A model generated the notes under the pieces. That model did not search any database. It saw nothing but the letters and a program-made list of their open reading frames with translations, and was not told the origin of the DNA. Source: a virus. From it: a stretch of 49,743 nucleotides of DNA. The position numbers were made by a program, and so were the translations under genes. The DNA lies in IMG/VR virus record IMGVR_UViG_3300030430_000175, positions 1-49,743 of that record. One strand, 5' to 3'. Position 1 is the first letter of the stretch. Each line of letters begins with the position of its first letter. Shown here in pieces: positions 28,360 to 37,717 of this stretch.

Positions 28360-29963
28360 TGTCTCAGCCGTTTGGTCTGTCAGCTAGGGGAGGACTTTAC
28401 ACAAGTCTTAACCAGCTTGAGATGCTTGCCCAGCCGGGGGTTGCTTCAAAACTAACAAACTTTGAAGTAGACACCGATGGAGGCTATCGCCGTATTAATG
28501 GTTTTAGCTTATTTGGAGGAGGCTCATCAGTAAGACCTAATGGAGCTAACAAAGTATTAGGTATCTTTGTATACGCTGATGGAGTTATCGTATGCTCAGG
28601 AACTGGCATATTTTTTAGTCAGACTGGTACTTCATGGATCTCTATTGCAAAGCAAAGTGTCAGTAGTTCAGGGGATAATCATAGTACCTTTACAGGCAGA
28701 TCAGACTTAACAAGAACTTCACAAGGTCAAGTAAGTTTTTCTTTGTTTGAAGGAACAACTGATTACGGTACTGTCTTGATATGTGACGGAGCTAACAAGC
28801 CCTACTTCTTCAGGATGGAAGGTACGGGAGCATTAACAAGCAGAACATTCTTTGGAGGCGAAGTAACAGTAGACAGCACTAAAGCTCCTGCTGTAGGCAC
28901 GATACACGATAAACACTTTGTAGTAGGGGGAGCAGAAGGCGCTGAGAATACTATTTATTTTAGTGCCACTAACGATCCCGAAAGTTTTACTGCTACTGGA
29001 TCAGGCTCTATAGTTTTAGAGGATCAGGTAGTTGGACTAGCCAGCTTCCGTAATGACTTGATTATTTTCTGTAAGAATAGTTTGTTTAAACTTCTTAACA
29101 TAAATAATTCAAGCACTATTACAGTGCAACCAATTACTAAAAACGTAGGTTGCTTAGATGCTAACAGCATTCAAGAAATAGCGGGTGACCTCCTTTTCTT
29201 GAGTCCTGATGGTCTTAGAACAGTTGCAGGTACGGTACGTATTGGTGACGTTGAGTTGGGGTCTGTTAGCAGACCTATACAGCCAACTATTAAAGCTATT
29301 GCAGCTAACATAAATAATTTTACTATAACCAGTGCAGTACTGAGAAGTAAGTCACAATATAGATTATTTTATAATACAGATGGTACAGCTAATACAGCAG
29401 CAAAGGGAGTAATTGCTACACTTACTAATGAAGGATTTCAGTATTCAGAAACTGAAGGTATCAAAGCAACAGCCATAACTTCTGGTTTTGACAAAAATGG
29501 ACTAGAGAAAACTTTTCATGGTGATGGTAATGGCTATATTTACAACCATGACACAGGCACTTCATTTGACTATGGAGGAACAGCGTCTAATATTACAGCA
29601 GCATATCAAACTCCTAACTTAGATTTTGGTGATGTAGGCACAAAAAAGACAATGCGTTACGTGCGTTTGTCCATGAGTCCAGAGGGAGCTATACAACCTA
29701 CATTGCGTGTGCGTTTTGATTATGAAGATCCGTTAATCGCACAGCCTTTGGATTATGTTTTAGACAGCATCCCTCTTCCTAGTATATTTGGATCAGGCAC
29801 TTTTGGTTCTAATGTATTTGGCGCACCCGCAGATCCACTAGTTAGGAAAGCTATTCAAGGAAGTGGTAATACAGTAAGTTTCGTAGTAACCAGTACAGAT
29901 CAAAAGTCTCCGTATACGGTAAATGGTCTATACATAGATTACACTCCATCAGGAAGGAGATAA
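28359..29963 (+). CDS. Tail tubular protein B-like / nozzle protein
   Basis: 534 residues, almost entirely beta. The N terminus (ARGGLYTSLNQLEMLAQPGV, then GYRRINGF) is typical of podovirus tail nozzle or stabilisation proteins. Repeated blade-like segments follow (GIFVYADGVIVCSGTGIFFS; GDLLFLSPDGLRTVAG), suggesting a beta-propeller. Overlaps the adaptor gene by one base. It would form the tail tube carrying DNA out of the portal, with fibres attached outside. Confidence 0.8.
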   Translation: MSQPFGLSARGGLYTSLNQLEMLAQPGVASKLTNFEVDTDGGYRRINGFSLFGGGSSVRPNGANKVLGIFVYADGVIVCSGTGIFFSQTGTSWISIAKQSVSSSGDNHSTFTGRSDLTRTSQGQVSFSLFEGTTDYGTVLICDGANKPYFFRMEGTGALTSRTFFGGEVTVDSTKAPAVGTIHDKHFVVGGAEGAENTIYFSATNDPESFTATGSGSIVLEDQVVGLASFRNDLIIFCKNSLFKLLNINNSSTITVQPITKNVGCLDANSIQEIAGDLLFLSPDGLRTVAGTVRIGDVELGSVSRPIQPTIKAIAANINNFTITSAVLRSKSQYRLFYNTDGTANTAAKGVIATLTNEGFQYSETEGIKATAITSGFDKNGLEKTFHGDGNGYIYNHDTGTSFDYGGTASNITAAYQTPNLDFGDVGTKKTMRYVRLSMSPEGAIQPTLRVRFDYEDPLIAQPLDYVLDSIPLPSIFGSGTFGSNVFGAPADPLVRKAIQGSGNTVSFVVTSTDQKSPYTVNGLYIDYTPSGRR

Positions 29964-29966
29964 TAA

Positions 29967-32900
29967 ATGGCCCAGAGCTATACAAGACAAAGCACATTTA
30001 CAGATGGCGATACTATTACAGCATCGTTGTTTAACAATGAATATAATCAATTAGTAAATGCTTTTACTTATTCTTCTAGCAGCGCCTCTTCTACAGGTCA
30101 CAGGCACGATGGTTCTGCTGGTCAAGGCGGTAATATTTTTAAGATTGGTGATATTGACTTTCTAAACAAGATTGAAGTTGATGGCACAAATGATCGTATT
30201 GGTTTCTTTGTACAAGTCTCTAGCTCTACGGTAGAGCAGATTCGAGTTCAAGATGGAGCAGTTGTACCTGTAACAGATAATGACATAGACCTTGGCACAT
30301 CTTCTCTTGAGTTTAAAGATTTATTTATAGACGGTACAGCTAACATTGATAGCCTTGTGCTGTCTAGCGGCTCTACTGTAACAGCTATTCTTGATGAGGA
30401 TGATCTTAGTTCTGATAGTGCGACATCTTTAGCCACTCAGCAGTCTATCAAAGCTTATGTAGATTCGCAACTAACCGCACAAGATTTAGACCTAACTACA
30501 GACAGCGGCACGATTGCTATTGATTTGGATAGTGAGACACTTACTATTGGTGGTACATCTAATGAAATAGAAACTTCTGCTACAGGCAATGCAGTAACTA
30601 TAGGCATACCTGCCGCTGCACAGATTACTACATCTCTTGGTGTAGGCGGTGGATCTACTAATGGTGTGCAGATCTCGCAGGGTGCTATAGCGATAAAGAA
30701 TGGCGGCACCCAGTCTTATATAGATTTTTATTGTGAGTCTTCTAACGCTCACTACGCAAGGCTACAAGCTCCTGCACACTCTTCGTTTAGTGGTAACACA
30801 ACAATTACATTACCTACAACTACGGGTAACATAGTAGGTACAGGAGACACAGGTACCGTAACAAATACTATGCTTGCAGGCAGTATTGCAAATAGCAAGC
30901 TATCAAACTCTACAGTCTCCTATGGAGGCGTATCCCTGGCACTAGGAGCTTCTGATGCTACGCCTGCTTTTGATCTTAGCGATGCTACTAATTACCCTAC
31001 CAGTTCACTAAGCGGCACTATTACTAATGCACAGCTTGCTGGTTCTATTGCAAACTCTAAGCTTGCTAACTCATCTATAACCGTAACAGATGGATCTAAC
31101 AGCACTGCTACAAGCCTTGGAGGTACTATAACCTTTGCGGCAGGCGAAGGCTTAGATGTGGCAGAAAGCTCTGGTACTGTAACATTCTCTGCTGAAGATG
31201 CTACTTCTTCTAACAAGGGTGTAGCTAGTTTTGATTCTACAGACTTCTCAGTATCTAGTGGTGCGGTAACGCTACAAGCAGAAAGAGTCCAAGACATTGT
31301 AGGAGCTATGTTTAGCTCTAATACTGAGTCAGGCATTACCGTAACCTACGAAGATAGCGACGGTACTATTGACTTAGCAGTAGGCAACACAGTCACTGTA
31401 TCAGATGGCTCTAGCTCAAGTGCTATTGCTTCTGGAGGAACGATTACTTTCTCAGGCACTTCTAATGAAGTAGAGGTATCAGAGAGCAGCGGCACAATTA
31501 CAGTAGGTCTACCTAATAATGTTACTGTAGGTAATAACCTCACGGTAACAGGTAACTTATCAGTTAGCGGAACTACGACACAAACTGGCTCTGTAGTTAC
31601 TGACAATAATTTTACTGGCTTAACTAACGCCAACACAGGCAACAGTACAGACTTTGGTTTCTATGGTAAATATGTAGAAAGCAGTACAACTAAATATGCT
31701 GGCTTGTTCTACGATGCCTCTACAGACAACACTTTCCGTTTATTCTGTGACACGCAAACAGTTCCTTCTACAACAGTAGACACTAGTGCTACTGGATATG
31801 CTGCTGCAAACTTAGTAGTAAATAATATTACAGGTACACTTGCGACAGCAGCACAAACTAATATTACAAGCGTGGGTACGCTAGGTAGCCTTACAGTATC
31901 TGGTGATGTCACTGTAGATACAAACACACTGAAGGTAGACTCTAGTAATAATCGCGTAGGTGTCAATCAAGCTTCGCCCTCAGTCTCTCTTGACTTAGGC
32001 TCTAACACTGACGCTATCCTTGTACCCGTGGGTACTACAGCACAACGTCCTAGCGGTGCAGCAGGACAGTTTAGATACAACAGCACCCTGGGACGCTTTG
32101 AAGGCCACAACGGCACTGAGTTCGCTGAGATTGGTGGTGGCGGTGGAACCAACACATTTACCCGCGATAGCTTTACAGGTAACGGCTCTACCACTGCATT
32201 TACGCTATCACAGTCTATTGATGATGAGAATGACCTGATCGTATTTAACGGTGGTGTCTTCCAAAATCAAGCAGCCTACAGTGTCTCTGGCACTACGCTT
32301 ACCTTTGGAACCGCACCAGCTAACGGCAATACAGTAATTGTATACTCTGTTCGTACAGCAGTGTCTGGATCTAACACTAGCCTAGCTACGATGACAGGCG
32401 ATGGTAGTGATACTACTTTGACTCTTGCAGCTAATCCTGTTAATGAGAATAACGTACAAGTTTATATTGATGGTGTATATCAGAACAAGAGTACATTTAG
32501 TATCTCTGGTACGACTCTTACATTCTCTACGGCTCCTCCAAGTGGCTCTGCTGTAGAAGCTATTACACTTACGCAGACTGATATTAATACTGCTACGATT
32601 CTGAAAGATGCTGATGAAGATACTAAAGTTCAAGTAGAAGAGTCTAGTGATGAGGATAAGATACGATTTGATACTGCTGGCACTGAAAGGGCAGTAATAG
32701 ATTCTACTGGTTTAGACGTAACTGGCACAGTGACTTCTGATGGTTTGACTGTTGATGGTGCTGCAACTATTACAACTGCTGATAACTCTAGTCAACTAAC
32801 TCTGAAAAGTAGTGCTAATAACAGTAATTCTGGGCCAGTCTTTGATATGGTCAGAGATTCAGCCTCTCCAGCAGACAGCGATACTTTGGGACGTATACGG

Positions 32901-34286
32901 TTTCGGGCAGATAATGATGCTGGTGAAGAAACCACAATGGTCTACCTTCAAACTTATCTCCATGACGCAAGCGATGGAACGGAGGATGGTGGTTTAGATT
33001 TGTTTGCTAGGCTTGGAGGAACTCTTACAAGAAGAATTACCATCAATTCATCCGGTGAAATTTGTTTTAACGAAGATAGTAATGATATAGATTTTCGCGT
33101 TGAGTCTAACGGCAACGCAAACATGCTTTTCGTTGATGCAGGTAATAACAGCGTCGGCATCGGCGAAAGTAACCCATCCTCTTACGGGACGTTTGCTGTC
33201 ACTGGCACGGGAGCAGTAGGCAACTTCAATGCGTCTAGCGGTGCTGCAACGATTCAGCTTTACGAGAACGGGGCAGGACGATTCGGGATTACAACGCCCA
33301 ACGGTTCGGCTGGCGCTAATTTTACCGTTGCTGGCAGCACCAAGTTGACTATCGACTCAAGTGGAAACTTAGGCATTGGACAGTCTTCTCCAGCGACTAA
33401 GCTAGATGTAAATGGTGGTCTACATAGTGATCATGCAACTTTTACTAGTGTTGCTGGTAGAGGCTTAAAAATCAGCACAGAGAGCAGAGGCGGTCAAAAT
33501 GATGGCATCGGGGTCATAGATGCTCAAGACTCTGAAGGTGACAAAGGAATTATCTCTCTTCAGTCTGCTGGCACTGAAACAGCGCGGGTCACTACATCAC
33601 AAATTCTTATTGGGCAAACCTCTGGGAGTGCTGCTGACGTAGGGGTTATTTTCCAAAAAACCGGAAATATTTTTGCTACTGCTGATGGTGGCGCAAGTTT
33701 ATTGTTACGTAGGAACACTTCGGATGGAGAAGTCCTACGTTTTAGCAAAGCCGCCACCACAGTGGGAAATATTGGAATCAGAGGCGGTACAAATCTTTTC
33801 ATTGTAATGCGTACAGAATCAGCTGGAGACGGTTGTGGATTGACTGGCTCTGCTGCTTCTAATGGAGCAATAATTCCTACAGACGGTAATGGTGATGCCG
33901 TAGATAACCATATTGACTTAGGTGCTTCAGGAACCCGTTTTGATGACGTTTTTGCCAGTAACGGCACTATCCAAACTTCTGACCGTAATGAAAAACAAGA
34001 CATTGAAGAACTAGCAGATGCTGAAAAGCGTGTCGCTGTGGCAGCTAAAGGACTGCTTAGAAAATATCGTTGGAAGTCTTCCGTAGAAGAAAAAGGTGAG
34101 GACGCACGAATTCATTTTGGAATTATTGCCCAAGACCTACAGGATGCCTTTACTGCTGAAGGCTTAGATGCTTCACGATACGCAATGTTCTGTAGTGACA
34201 CTTGGACTGATGATGATGGTAATGAGCAGACACGTTTAGGTGTGCGTTATTCGCAAGTGCTTGCTTTTATCATTGCAGCAATTTAG
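29967..34286 (+). CDS. Tail fibre with S74 intramolecular chaperone (1,439 aa)
   Basis: The N terminus (QSTFTDGDTITASLFNNEYN, HRHDGSAGQGG) resembles virion-attachment domains. The long middle is a Ser/Thr/Gly-rich beta shaft with many degenerate repeats (TITFSGTSNEVEVSESSGTI, NNRVGVNQASPSVSLDLG). The last 100 residues are a Peptidase_S74 chaperone: SDRNEKQDI with Ser1338 and Lys1343, then FGIIAQDLQDAF and GVRYSQVLAFIIAAI. In this family the domain folds the trimer and cleaves itself off. It is the first of three related fibre genes. Confidence 0.92.
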   Translation: MAQSYTRQSTFTDGDTITASLFNNEYNQLVNAFTYSSSSASSTGHRHDGSAGQGGNIFKIGDIDFLNKIEVDGTNDRIGFFVQVSSSTVEQIRVQDGAVVPVTDNDIDLGTSSLEFKDLFIDGTANIDSLVLSSGSTVTAILDEDDLSSDSATSLATQQSIKAYVDSQLTAQDLDLTTDSGTIAIDLDSETLTIGGTSNEIETSATGNAVTIGIPAAAQITTSLGVGGGSTNGVQISQGAIAIKNGGTQSYIDFYCESSNAHYARLQAPAHSSFSGNTTITLPTTTGNIVGTGDTGTVTNTMLAGSIANSKLSNSTVSYGGVSLALGASDATPAFDLSDATNYPTSSLSGTITNAQLAGSIANSKLANSSITVTDGSNSTATSLGGTITFAAGEGLDVAESSGTVTFSAEDATSSNKGVASFDSTDFSVSSGAVTLQAERVQDIVGAMFSSNTESGITVTYEDSDGTIDLAVGNTVTVSDGSSSSAIASGGTITFSGTSNEVEVSESSGTITVGLPNNVTVGNNLTVTGNLSVSGTTTQTGSVVTDNNFTGLTNANTGNSTDFGFYGKYVESSTTKYAGLFYDASTDNTFRLFCDTQTVPSTTVDTSATGYAAANLVVNNITGTLATAAQTNITSVGTLGSLTVSGDVTVDTNTLKVDSSNNRVGVNQASPSVSLDLGSNTDAILVPVGTTAQRPSGAAGQFRYNSTLGRFEGHNGTEFAEIGGGGGTNTFTRDSFTGNGSTTAFTLSQSIDDENDLIVFNGGVFQNQAAYSVSGTTLTFGTAPANGNTVIVYSVRTAVSGSNTSLATMTGDGSDTTLTLAANPVNENNVQVYIDGVYQNKSTFSISGTTLTFSTAPPSGSAVEAITLTQTDINTATILKDADEDTKVQVEESSDEDKIRFDTAGTERAVIDSTGLDVTGTVTSDGLTVDGAATITTADNSSQLTLKSSANNSNSGPVFDMVRDSASPADSDTLGRIRFRADNDAGEETTMVYLQTYLHDASDGTEDGGLDLFARLGGTLTRRITINSSGEICFNEDSNDIDFRVESNGNANMLFVDAGNNSVGIGESNPSSYGTFAVTGTGAVGNFNASSGAATIQLYENGAGRFGITTPNGSAGANFTVAGSTKLTIDSSGNLGIGQSSPATKLDVNGGLHSDHATFTSVAGRGLKISTESRGGQNDGIGVIDAQDSEGDKGIISLQSAGTETARVTTSQILIGQTSGSAADVGVIFQKTGNIFATADGGASLLLRRNTSDGEVLRFSKAATTVGNIGIRGGTNLFIVMRTESAGDGCGLTGSAASNGAIIPTDGNGDAVDNHIDLGASGTRFDDVFASNGTIQTSDRNEKQDIEELADAEKRVAVAAKGLLRKYRWKSSVEEKGEDARIHFGIIAQDLQDAFTAEGLDASRYAMFCSDTWTDDDGNEQTRLGVRYSQVLAFIIAAI

Positions 34287-34297
34287 GAGAATAACTA

Positions 34298-35497
34298 ATG
34301 GCTTTAACTAAAGTATCCAGAGGACTCCTGAGTACAGGAATTGTAGATAATAGTAACGCTACTGCTATTACTATTGATAGTGATGAAAGAGTAGGAATCG
34401 GTACTACTTCACCACAAACATCTACAAAAGGTTTACACGTTGCCCATGACGCTACTGAGGGAACGCCATCTTTTTCGCTAGGTGAAGTTATTATCGCGCA
34501 AAGAAATTTTAACTCCGCGCAGGGTTGCCACATCGGAATCATTGGTGGGTCTGCGGGTGACAGTGGCCTAGCTTTTGGCGATAAAGATGATTCAGATATT
34601 GGTAAGCTAAACTATAACCATGGCGATAATTCCATGCGTTTTATTGTAAATACGAGCGAAGCCTTTCGGATTGACTCATCACTCAACTTACTGGTGGGAA
34701 AAACTAGTGTTGGATTAAACACAGTAGGCGTTGAATTTTCCACTGGTGGTCGCACAAGATTCACAAGAAATAATCAAAATGTTGTTGAAGTAAATCGTAA
34801 AAGCAGCAACGGGTCTTTAATAACCTTTAATAAAGATGGTACGTCTTTTGGGAGTCTTCAAGTACTCAATAATGACAACTTAGCTATAATGGGTTCGGTG
34901 GCAGATCATGGAGGTATCCAGTTTGCAACCCATAGTATGGTGCCTATGGAAGCGGGTGTTGATGCGGATGGAACAGTTGACTTAGGTAGTTCTTCAGCAC
35001 GATGGAAAGACCTTTATCTATCAGGTGGTGCATTCCTTGGTGGTACTACATCAGCAAATCAGCTTGATGACTATGAAGAAGGTACTTGGACTCCTGTATA
35101 TAAAGGCAGTACCACCCACCCATCTTCTGTTACATACAACATACAAGTGGGTAGGTATATAAAAATAGGGCATCAGGTAGTTGCTCAATGCAGAATCAGA
35201 ACAAGTGGTGCTCTCACACAAGGTGTCGGGGCTTTATACGTTGGTGGATTACCTTTTAACGCTAAGTCAGTGTCAAATCTTTTTGGAGGTGCGATAATTC
35301 ACTACGCAGCTAATTGGACAGATGCAAATGCTCCTTCAAGAGGCTATCTAAGTGCGAATGAATCACGCTGCGTTTTAGTGAGGTATGACACTAGTGACCC
35401 CAGAGATGAAGGCACAACTTCTATCAATGCAGCCTCTTTGAGTCAAGGCAGTAACAGTAATGATCTGATCTGCACAATCATATATTCATCAGTATAG
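34298..35497 (+). CDS. Second fibre-like protein (399 aa)
   Basis: Begins ALTKVSRGLLSTGIVDNSNA followed by TAITIDSDERVGIGTTSP, a head segment shared with the next gene. The middle has beta-shaft repeats, then VDLGSSSARWKDLYLSGG and DDYEEGTWTPVYKG, after which the C-terminal 130 residues form a distinct beta domain (receptor-binding tip candidate). No S74 domain is present. The DNA around 35000-35092 is closely similar to 36392-36481 in the next gene, showing a recent duplication or recombination. Confidence 0.82.
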   Translation: MALTKVSRGLLSTGIVDNSNATAITIDSDERVGIGTTSPQTSTKGLHVAHDATEGTPSFSLGEVIIAQRNFNSAQGCHIGIIGGSAGDSGLAFGDKDDSDIGKLNYNHGDNSMRFIVNTSEAFRIDSSLNLLVGKTSVGLNTVGVEFSTGGRTRFTRNNQNVVEVNRKSSNGSLITFNKDGTSFGSLQVLNNDNLAIMGSVADHGGIQFATHSMVPMEAGVDADGTVDLGSSSARWKDLYLSGGAFLGGTTSANQLDDYEEGTWTPVYKGSTTHPSSVTYNIQVGRYIKIGHQVVAQCRIRTSGALTQGVGALYVGGLPFNAKSVSNLFGGAIIHYAANWTDANAPSRGYLSANESRCVLVRYDTSDPRDEGTTSINAASLSQGSNSNDLICTIIYSSV

Positions 35498-35524
35498 CCC
35501 TAGATTATTTTAAAGGATTAAAAC

Positions 35525-36877
35525 ATGACAACGACAAAAGTTCCAGTAGAATTATCTAGCACTCCGGGTATTGTAGATAACAGTGACGCTACTGCCATAA
35601 CTATTGACAGTAGTGAAAATGTTGGTATTGGTACAGGCACCCCCGGCGCATCTACCAAACTAAATGTCGCTGGTCGCGCTCTTTTTACTGCTGGTGCGCC
35701 AGACCCCGGAGATAGTACTTCAGCAGGAGTAGCAATAGGATACGATACCAGTAATGGTTTTGGATTTATCCAAGCTGTTCAAACTGGTGTAGCTAACAAA
35801 CCACTTCGCATTCAACCGCTGGGGACTGACTTAGTCATTATGGGTGCTGCGGGGGCTAGTGTTGCTATTGGCACGACTACTGCGTCAACCAAACTTACAG
35901 TTGCAGGTGATATTACTGCTACAAGTACTGGCCCAAGCATTTTTCTTACCGATACCGATAGCAACCCAGATTATCAAATAAAAAATGGTAACGGCACGTT
36001 CAGAATTATTGATACGACTAATTCCACAGATCGTTTAAATATAGACTCATCAGGCAACTTGCTGGTGGGCGCTACGACAACAACTAACTTATCAGATGGC
36101 ACTGGGAACGACGGTGTTCAGCTAAATCCGTCAGGCACAATAGCCGCCGCAAGAACATCTAATGTTACTGCTGTGTTCAATCGCCTTAGTTCAGATGGTG
36201 AAATCGCAAGGTTTAACAAAGACGGCACTAGTATTGGTAGCATCGGCACTAGCACCTACTTTTTCCTTGCTGGCGGATCAGCAGGTGGTACACATTCGGG
36301 GCTTCGTTTTATTAATGACCAATCAATTCGTCCTTGCACTAGCTCTGGCGGAAACAATGATAATCAAGTTGACTTGGGAGCTAGTACCACTCGCTTCAAA
36401 GACCTCTATCTATCAGGCGGTGCATACCTTGGAGGCACTGCATCAGCAAATCATCTATACGATTATGAAGAAGGTACATTCACCTTAACGTTTTCGAACA
36501 GTTCTGGGGATATGACAGCGACCGACTTGTCTTTTAATTCATCCGGGCGATTTTTGAAAGTTGGTCAGTTAGTTCATGTTCAAGGCGTTACATCAACGTC
36601 TGGAACTCTTGGGGGAACTTCTTCAGCCGCTATAATAATGACCGGCTTACCTTTTACATCGTCTAATAGCACCTATATCAAGTTTTTTGTGGATGACTCA
36701 TCATCATACAACAAGCCCTCAGCTTCTCCGCATTCCTTAGAATTGATAAGCGGCACTACTACGGGACGTTTGAAGAAACTAAGTGGTCACGAAGTGAATT
36801 TGGCTCAAAGTGAATTAGCACAGAGCGGCAACGGAAATAGACTTTTCTTTAGCGGCACATATACAACCTCGCAATAA
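35525..36877 (+). CDS. Third fibre-like protein (450 aa)
   Basis: The N terminus TTKVPVELSSTPGIVDNSDA plus TAITIDSSENVGIGT parallels the previous gene. The shaft contains LSSDGEIARFNKDGTSIGSI and VDLGASTTRFKDLYLSGG, then YDYEEGTFTLTFSNSSG and a C-terminal tip that differs from the previous gene. It ends in LFFSGTYTTS. Two fibres with the same shaft but different tips could widen host range or form a hetero-oligomeric adhesion device. Confidence 0.82.
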   Translation: MTTTKVPVELSSTPGIVDNSDATAITIDSSENVGIGTGTPGASTKLNVAGRALFTAGAPDPGDSTSAGVAIGYDTSNGFGFIQAVQTGVANKPLRIQPLGTDLVIMGAAGASVAIGTTTASTKLTVAGDITATSTGPSIFLTDTDSNPDYQIKNGNGTFRIIDTTNSTDRLNIDSSGNLLVGATTTTNLSDGTGNDGVQLNPSGTIAAARTSNVTAVFNRLSSDGEIARFNKDGTSIGSIGTSTYFFLAGGSAGGTHSGLRFINDQSIRPCTSSGGNNDNQVDLGASTTRFKDLYLSGGAYLGGTASANHLYDYEEGTFTLTFSNSSGDMTATDLSFNSSGRFLKVGQLVHVQGVTSTSGTLGGTSSAAIIMTGLPFTSSNSTYIKFFVDDSSSYNKPSASPHSLELISGTTTGRLKKLSGHEVNLAQSELAQSGNGNRLFFSGTYTTSQ

Positions 36878-36927
36878 CTCTAGTGGATGCTAGGGTCGGA
36901 CAGTCCATAACCATAAGGAGATAAAAT

Positions 36928-37182
36928 ATGGCACTTTCAGAAAGCACAGTAGAAGATAAAATTGAAGTAGTAGATTGCGGAGGCTGGAAAGTTATCCAAG
37001 TTCGTACAGCTACTATTATTAAAAAAGATGATGTAGAGATCAGCAGATCTTTTCACCGTCACACAGTAGCGCCTGCCGATGATTGGTCAGATGAAAGCGC
37101 AGAGGTTCAAGCCGTGTGCAATACCTTTCATTCAGCAGATGCAATCAAAGCTTACAATGACGCACAATCGGAGACACCATAA
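36928..37182 (+). CDS. Small protein after the fibres (84 aa)
   Basis: ATG 36928 has AAGGAG upstream. The product starts acidic (ALSESTVEDKIEVVDCGGWK), has a beta middle (VIQVRTATIIKKDDVEISRS) and ends helical (FHSADAIKAYNDAQSETP). I recall similar small proteins beside tail fibre genes in marine phages. No function is known. It overlaps the next ATG by one base. Confidence 0.75.
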   Translation: MALSESTVEDKIEVVDCGGWKVIQVRTATIIKKDDVEISRSFHRHTVAPADDWSDESAEVQAVCNTFHSADAIKAYNDAQSETP

Positions 37183-37475
37183 TGGCTACATGGACTATTG
37201 AACAACTAGATCGTAATACAGTAGATGGTGGTGTGACTTGTGCTCATTGGAGGGTTTCAGAGGTAGATGGAGATTATTCTGCCTCTTCTTATGGCACTGT
37301 AGGTTTTACACCTGATCCTTCAGCATCAGATTTTATACCTTATGCAGATCTTACTGAGTCTACAGTACTAGGCTGGGTTCAGGCAGAGGTAGATAAGGAC
37401 GCTACTGAAGCAGCACTAGCTGCCAATATTGCAGAGCAGAAGACACCTACAACGTCTACTGGCGTTCCTTGGTAG
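37182..37475 (+). CDS. Small tail-region protein (97 aa)
   Basis: Starts with ATG overlapping the previous stop (TAATG). The product begins ATWTIEQLDRNTVDGGVTCA and HWRVSEVDGDYSASSYG, and ends with AANIAEQKTPTTSTGVPW. The TP-x-x-x-x-G-x-PW ending is characteristic of small phage proteins encoded near fibres, with a probable virion or assembly role. No catalytic residues are seen. Confidence 0.75.
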   Translation: MATWTIEQLDRNTVDGGVTCAHWRVSEVDGDYSASSYGTVGFTPDPSASDFIPYADLTESTVLGWVQAEVDKDATEAALAANIAEQKTPTTSTGVPW

Positions 37476-37480
37476 GCTGA

Positions 37481-37714
37481 GTGAAGCTGGGCATGGTTAC
37501 TAGAACAGAGATGGACATAGCTTTAGAAGCTTTAGAACGCATAGCAGAGCATGAGAAAGAGTGTGGAGAACGCTGGGCTGAATGCACTGTAGAGCTACGA
37601 GAGCTTCGTAAGGCTACGGATAACCATGCTGCACGTTGGGAAAGGCTTGCTTGGCTAGTAGTAACTGTTGTAGTCACTACAGCAGCAACTGTTGTTGTTT
37701 CAATTTTAGGATAA
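37481..37714 (+). CDS. Coiled-coil protein with C-terminal membrane segment (77 aa)
   Basis: Starts at GTG 37481 (ATG 37493 is an alternative giving 73 residues; neither has a strong ribosome site). A charged helix (LEALERIAEHEKECGERWAE; VELRELRKATDNHAARWER) is followed by one membrane helix (LAWLVVTVVVTTAATVVVSI). The layout resembles XhlA-type haemolysin/holin partners, but could equally be a small virion membrane protein. It sits between fibres and ejection proteins, away from the lysis genes. Confidence 0.65.
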   Translation: MKLGMVTRTEMDIALEALERIAEHEKECGERWAECTVELRELRKATDNHAARWERLAWLVVTVVVTTAATVVVSILG

Positions 37715-37717
37715 GAC

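Noticed and set aside
30248-34003. Several leftward frames of 60-147 codons opposite the long fibre gene
   Set aside because: They are Val/Leu/Pro/Ser-rich mirror images of a Ser/Thr/Gly-repeat gene with no ribosome sites, as expected from codon bias.
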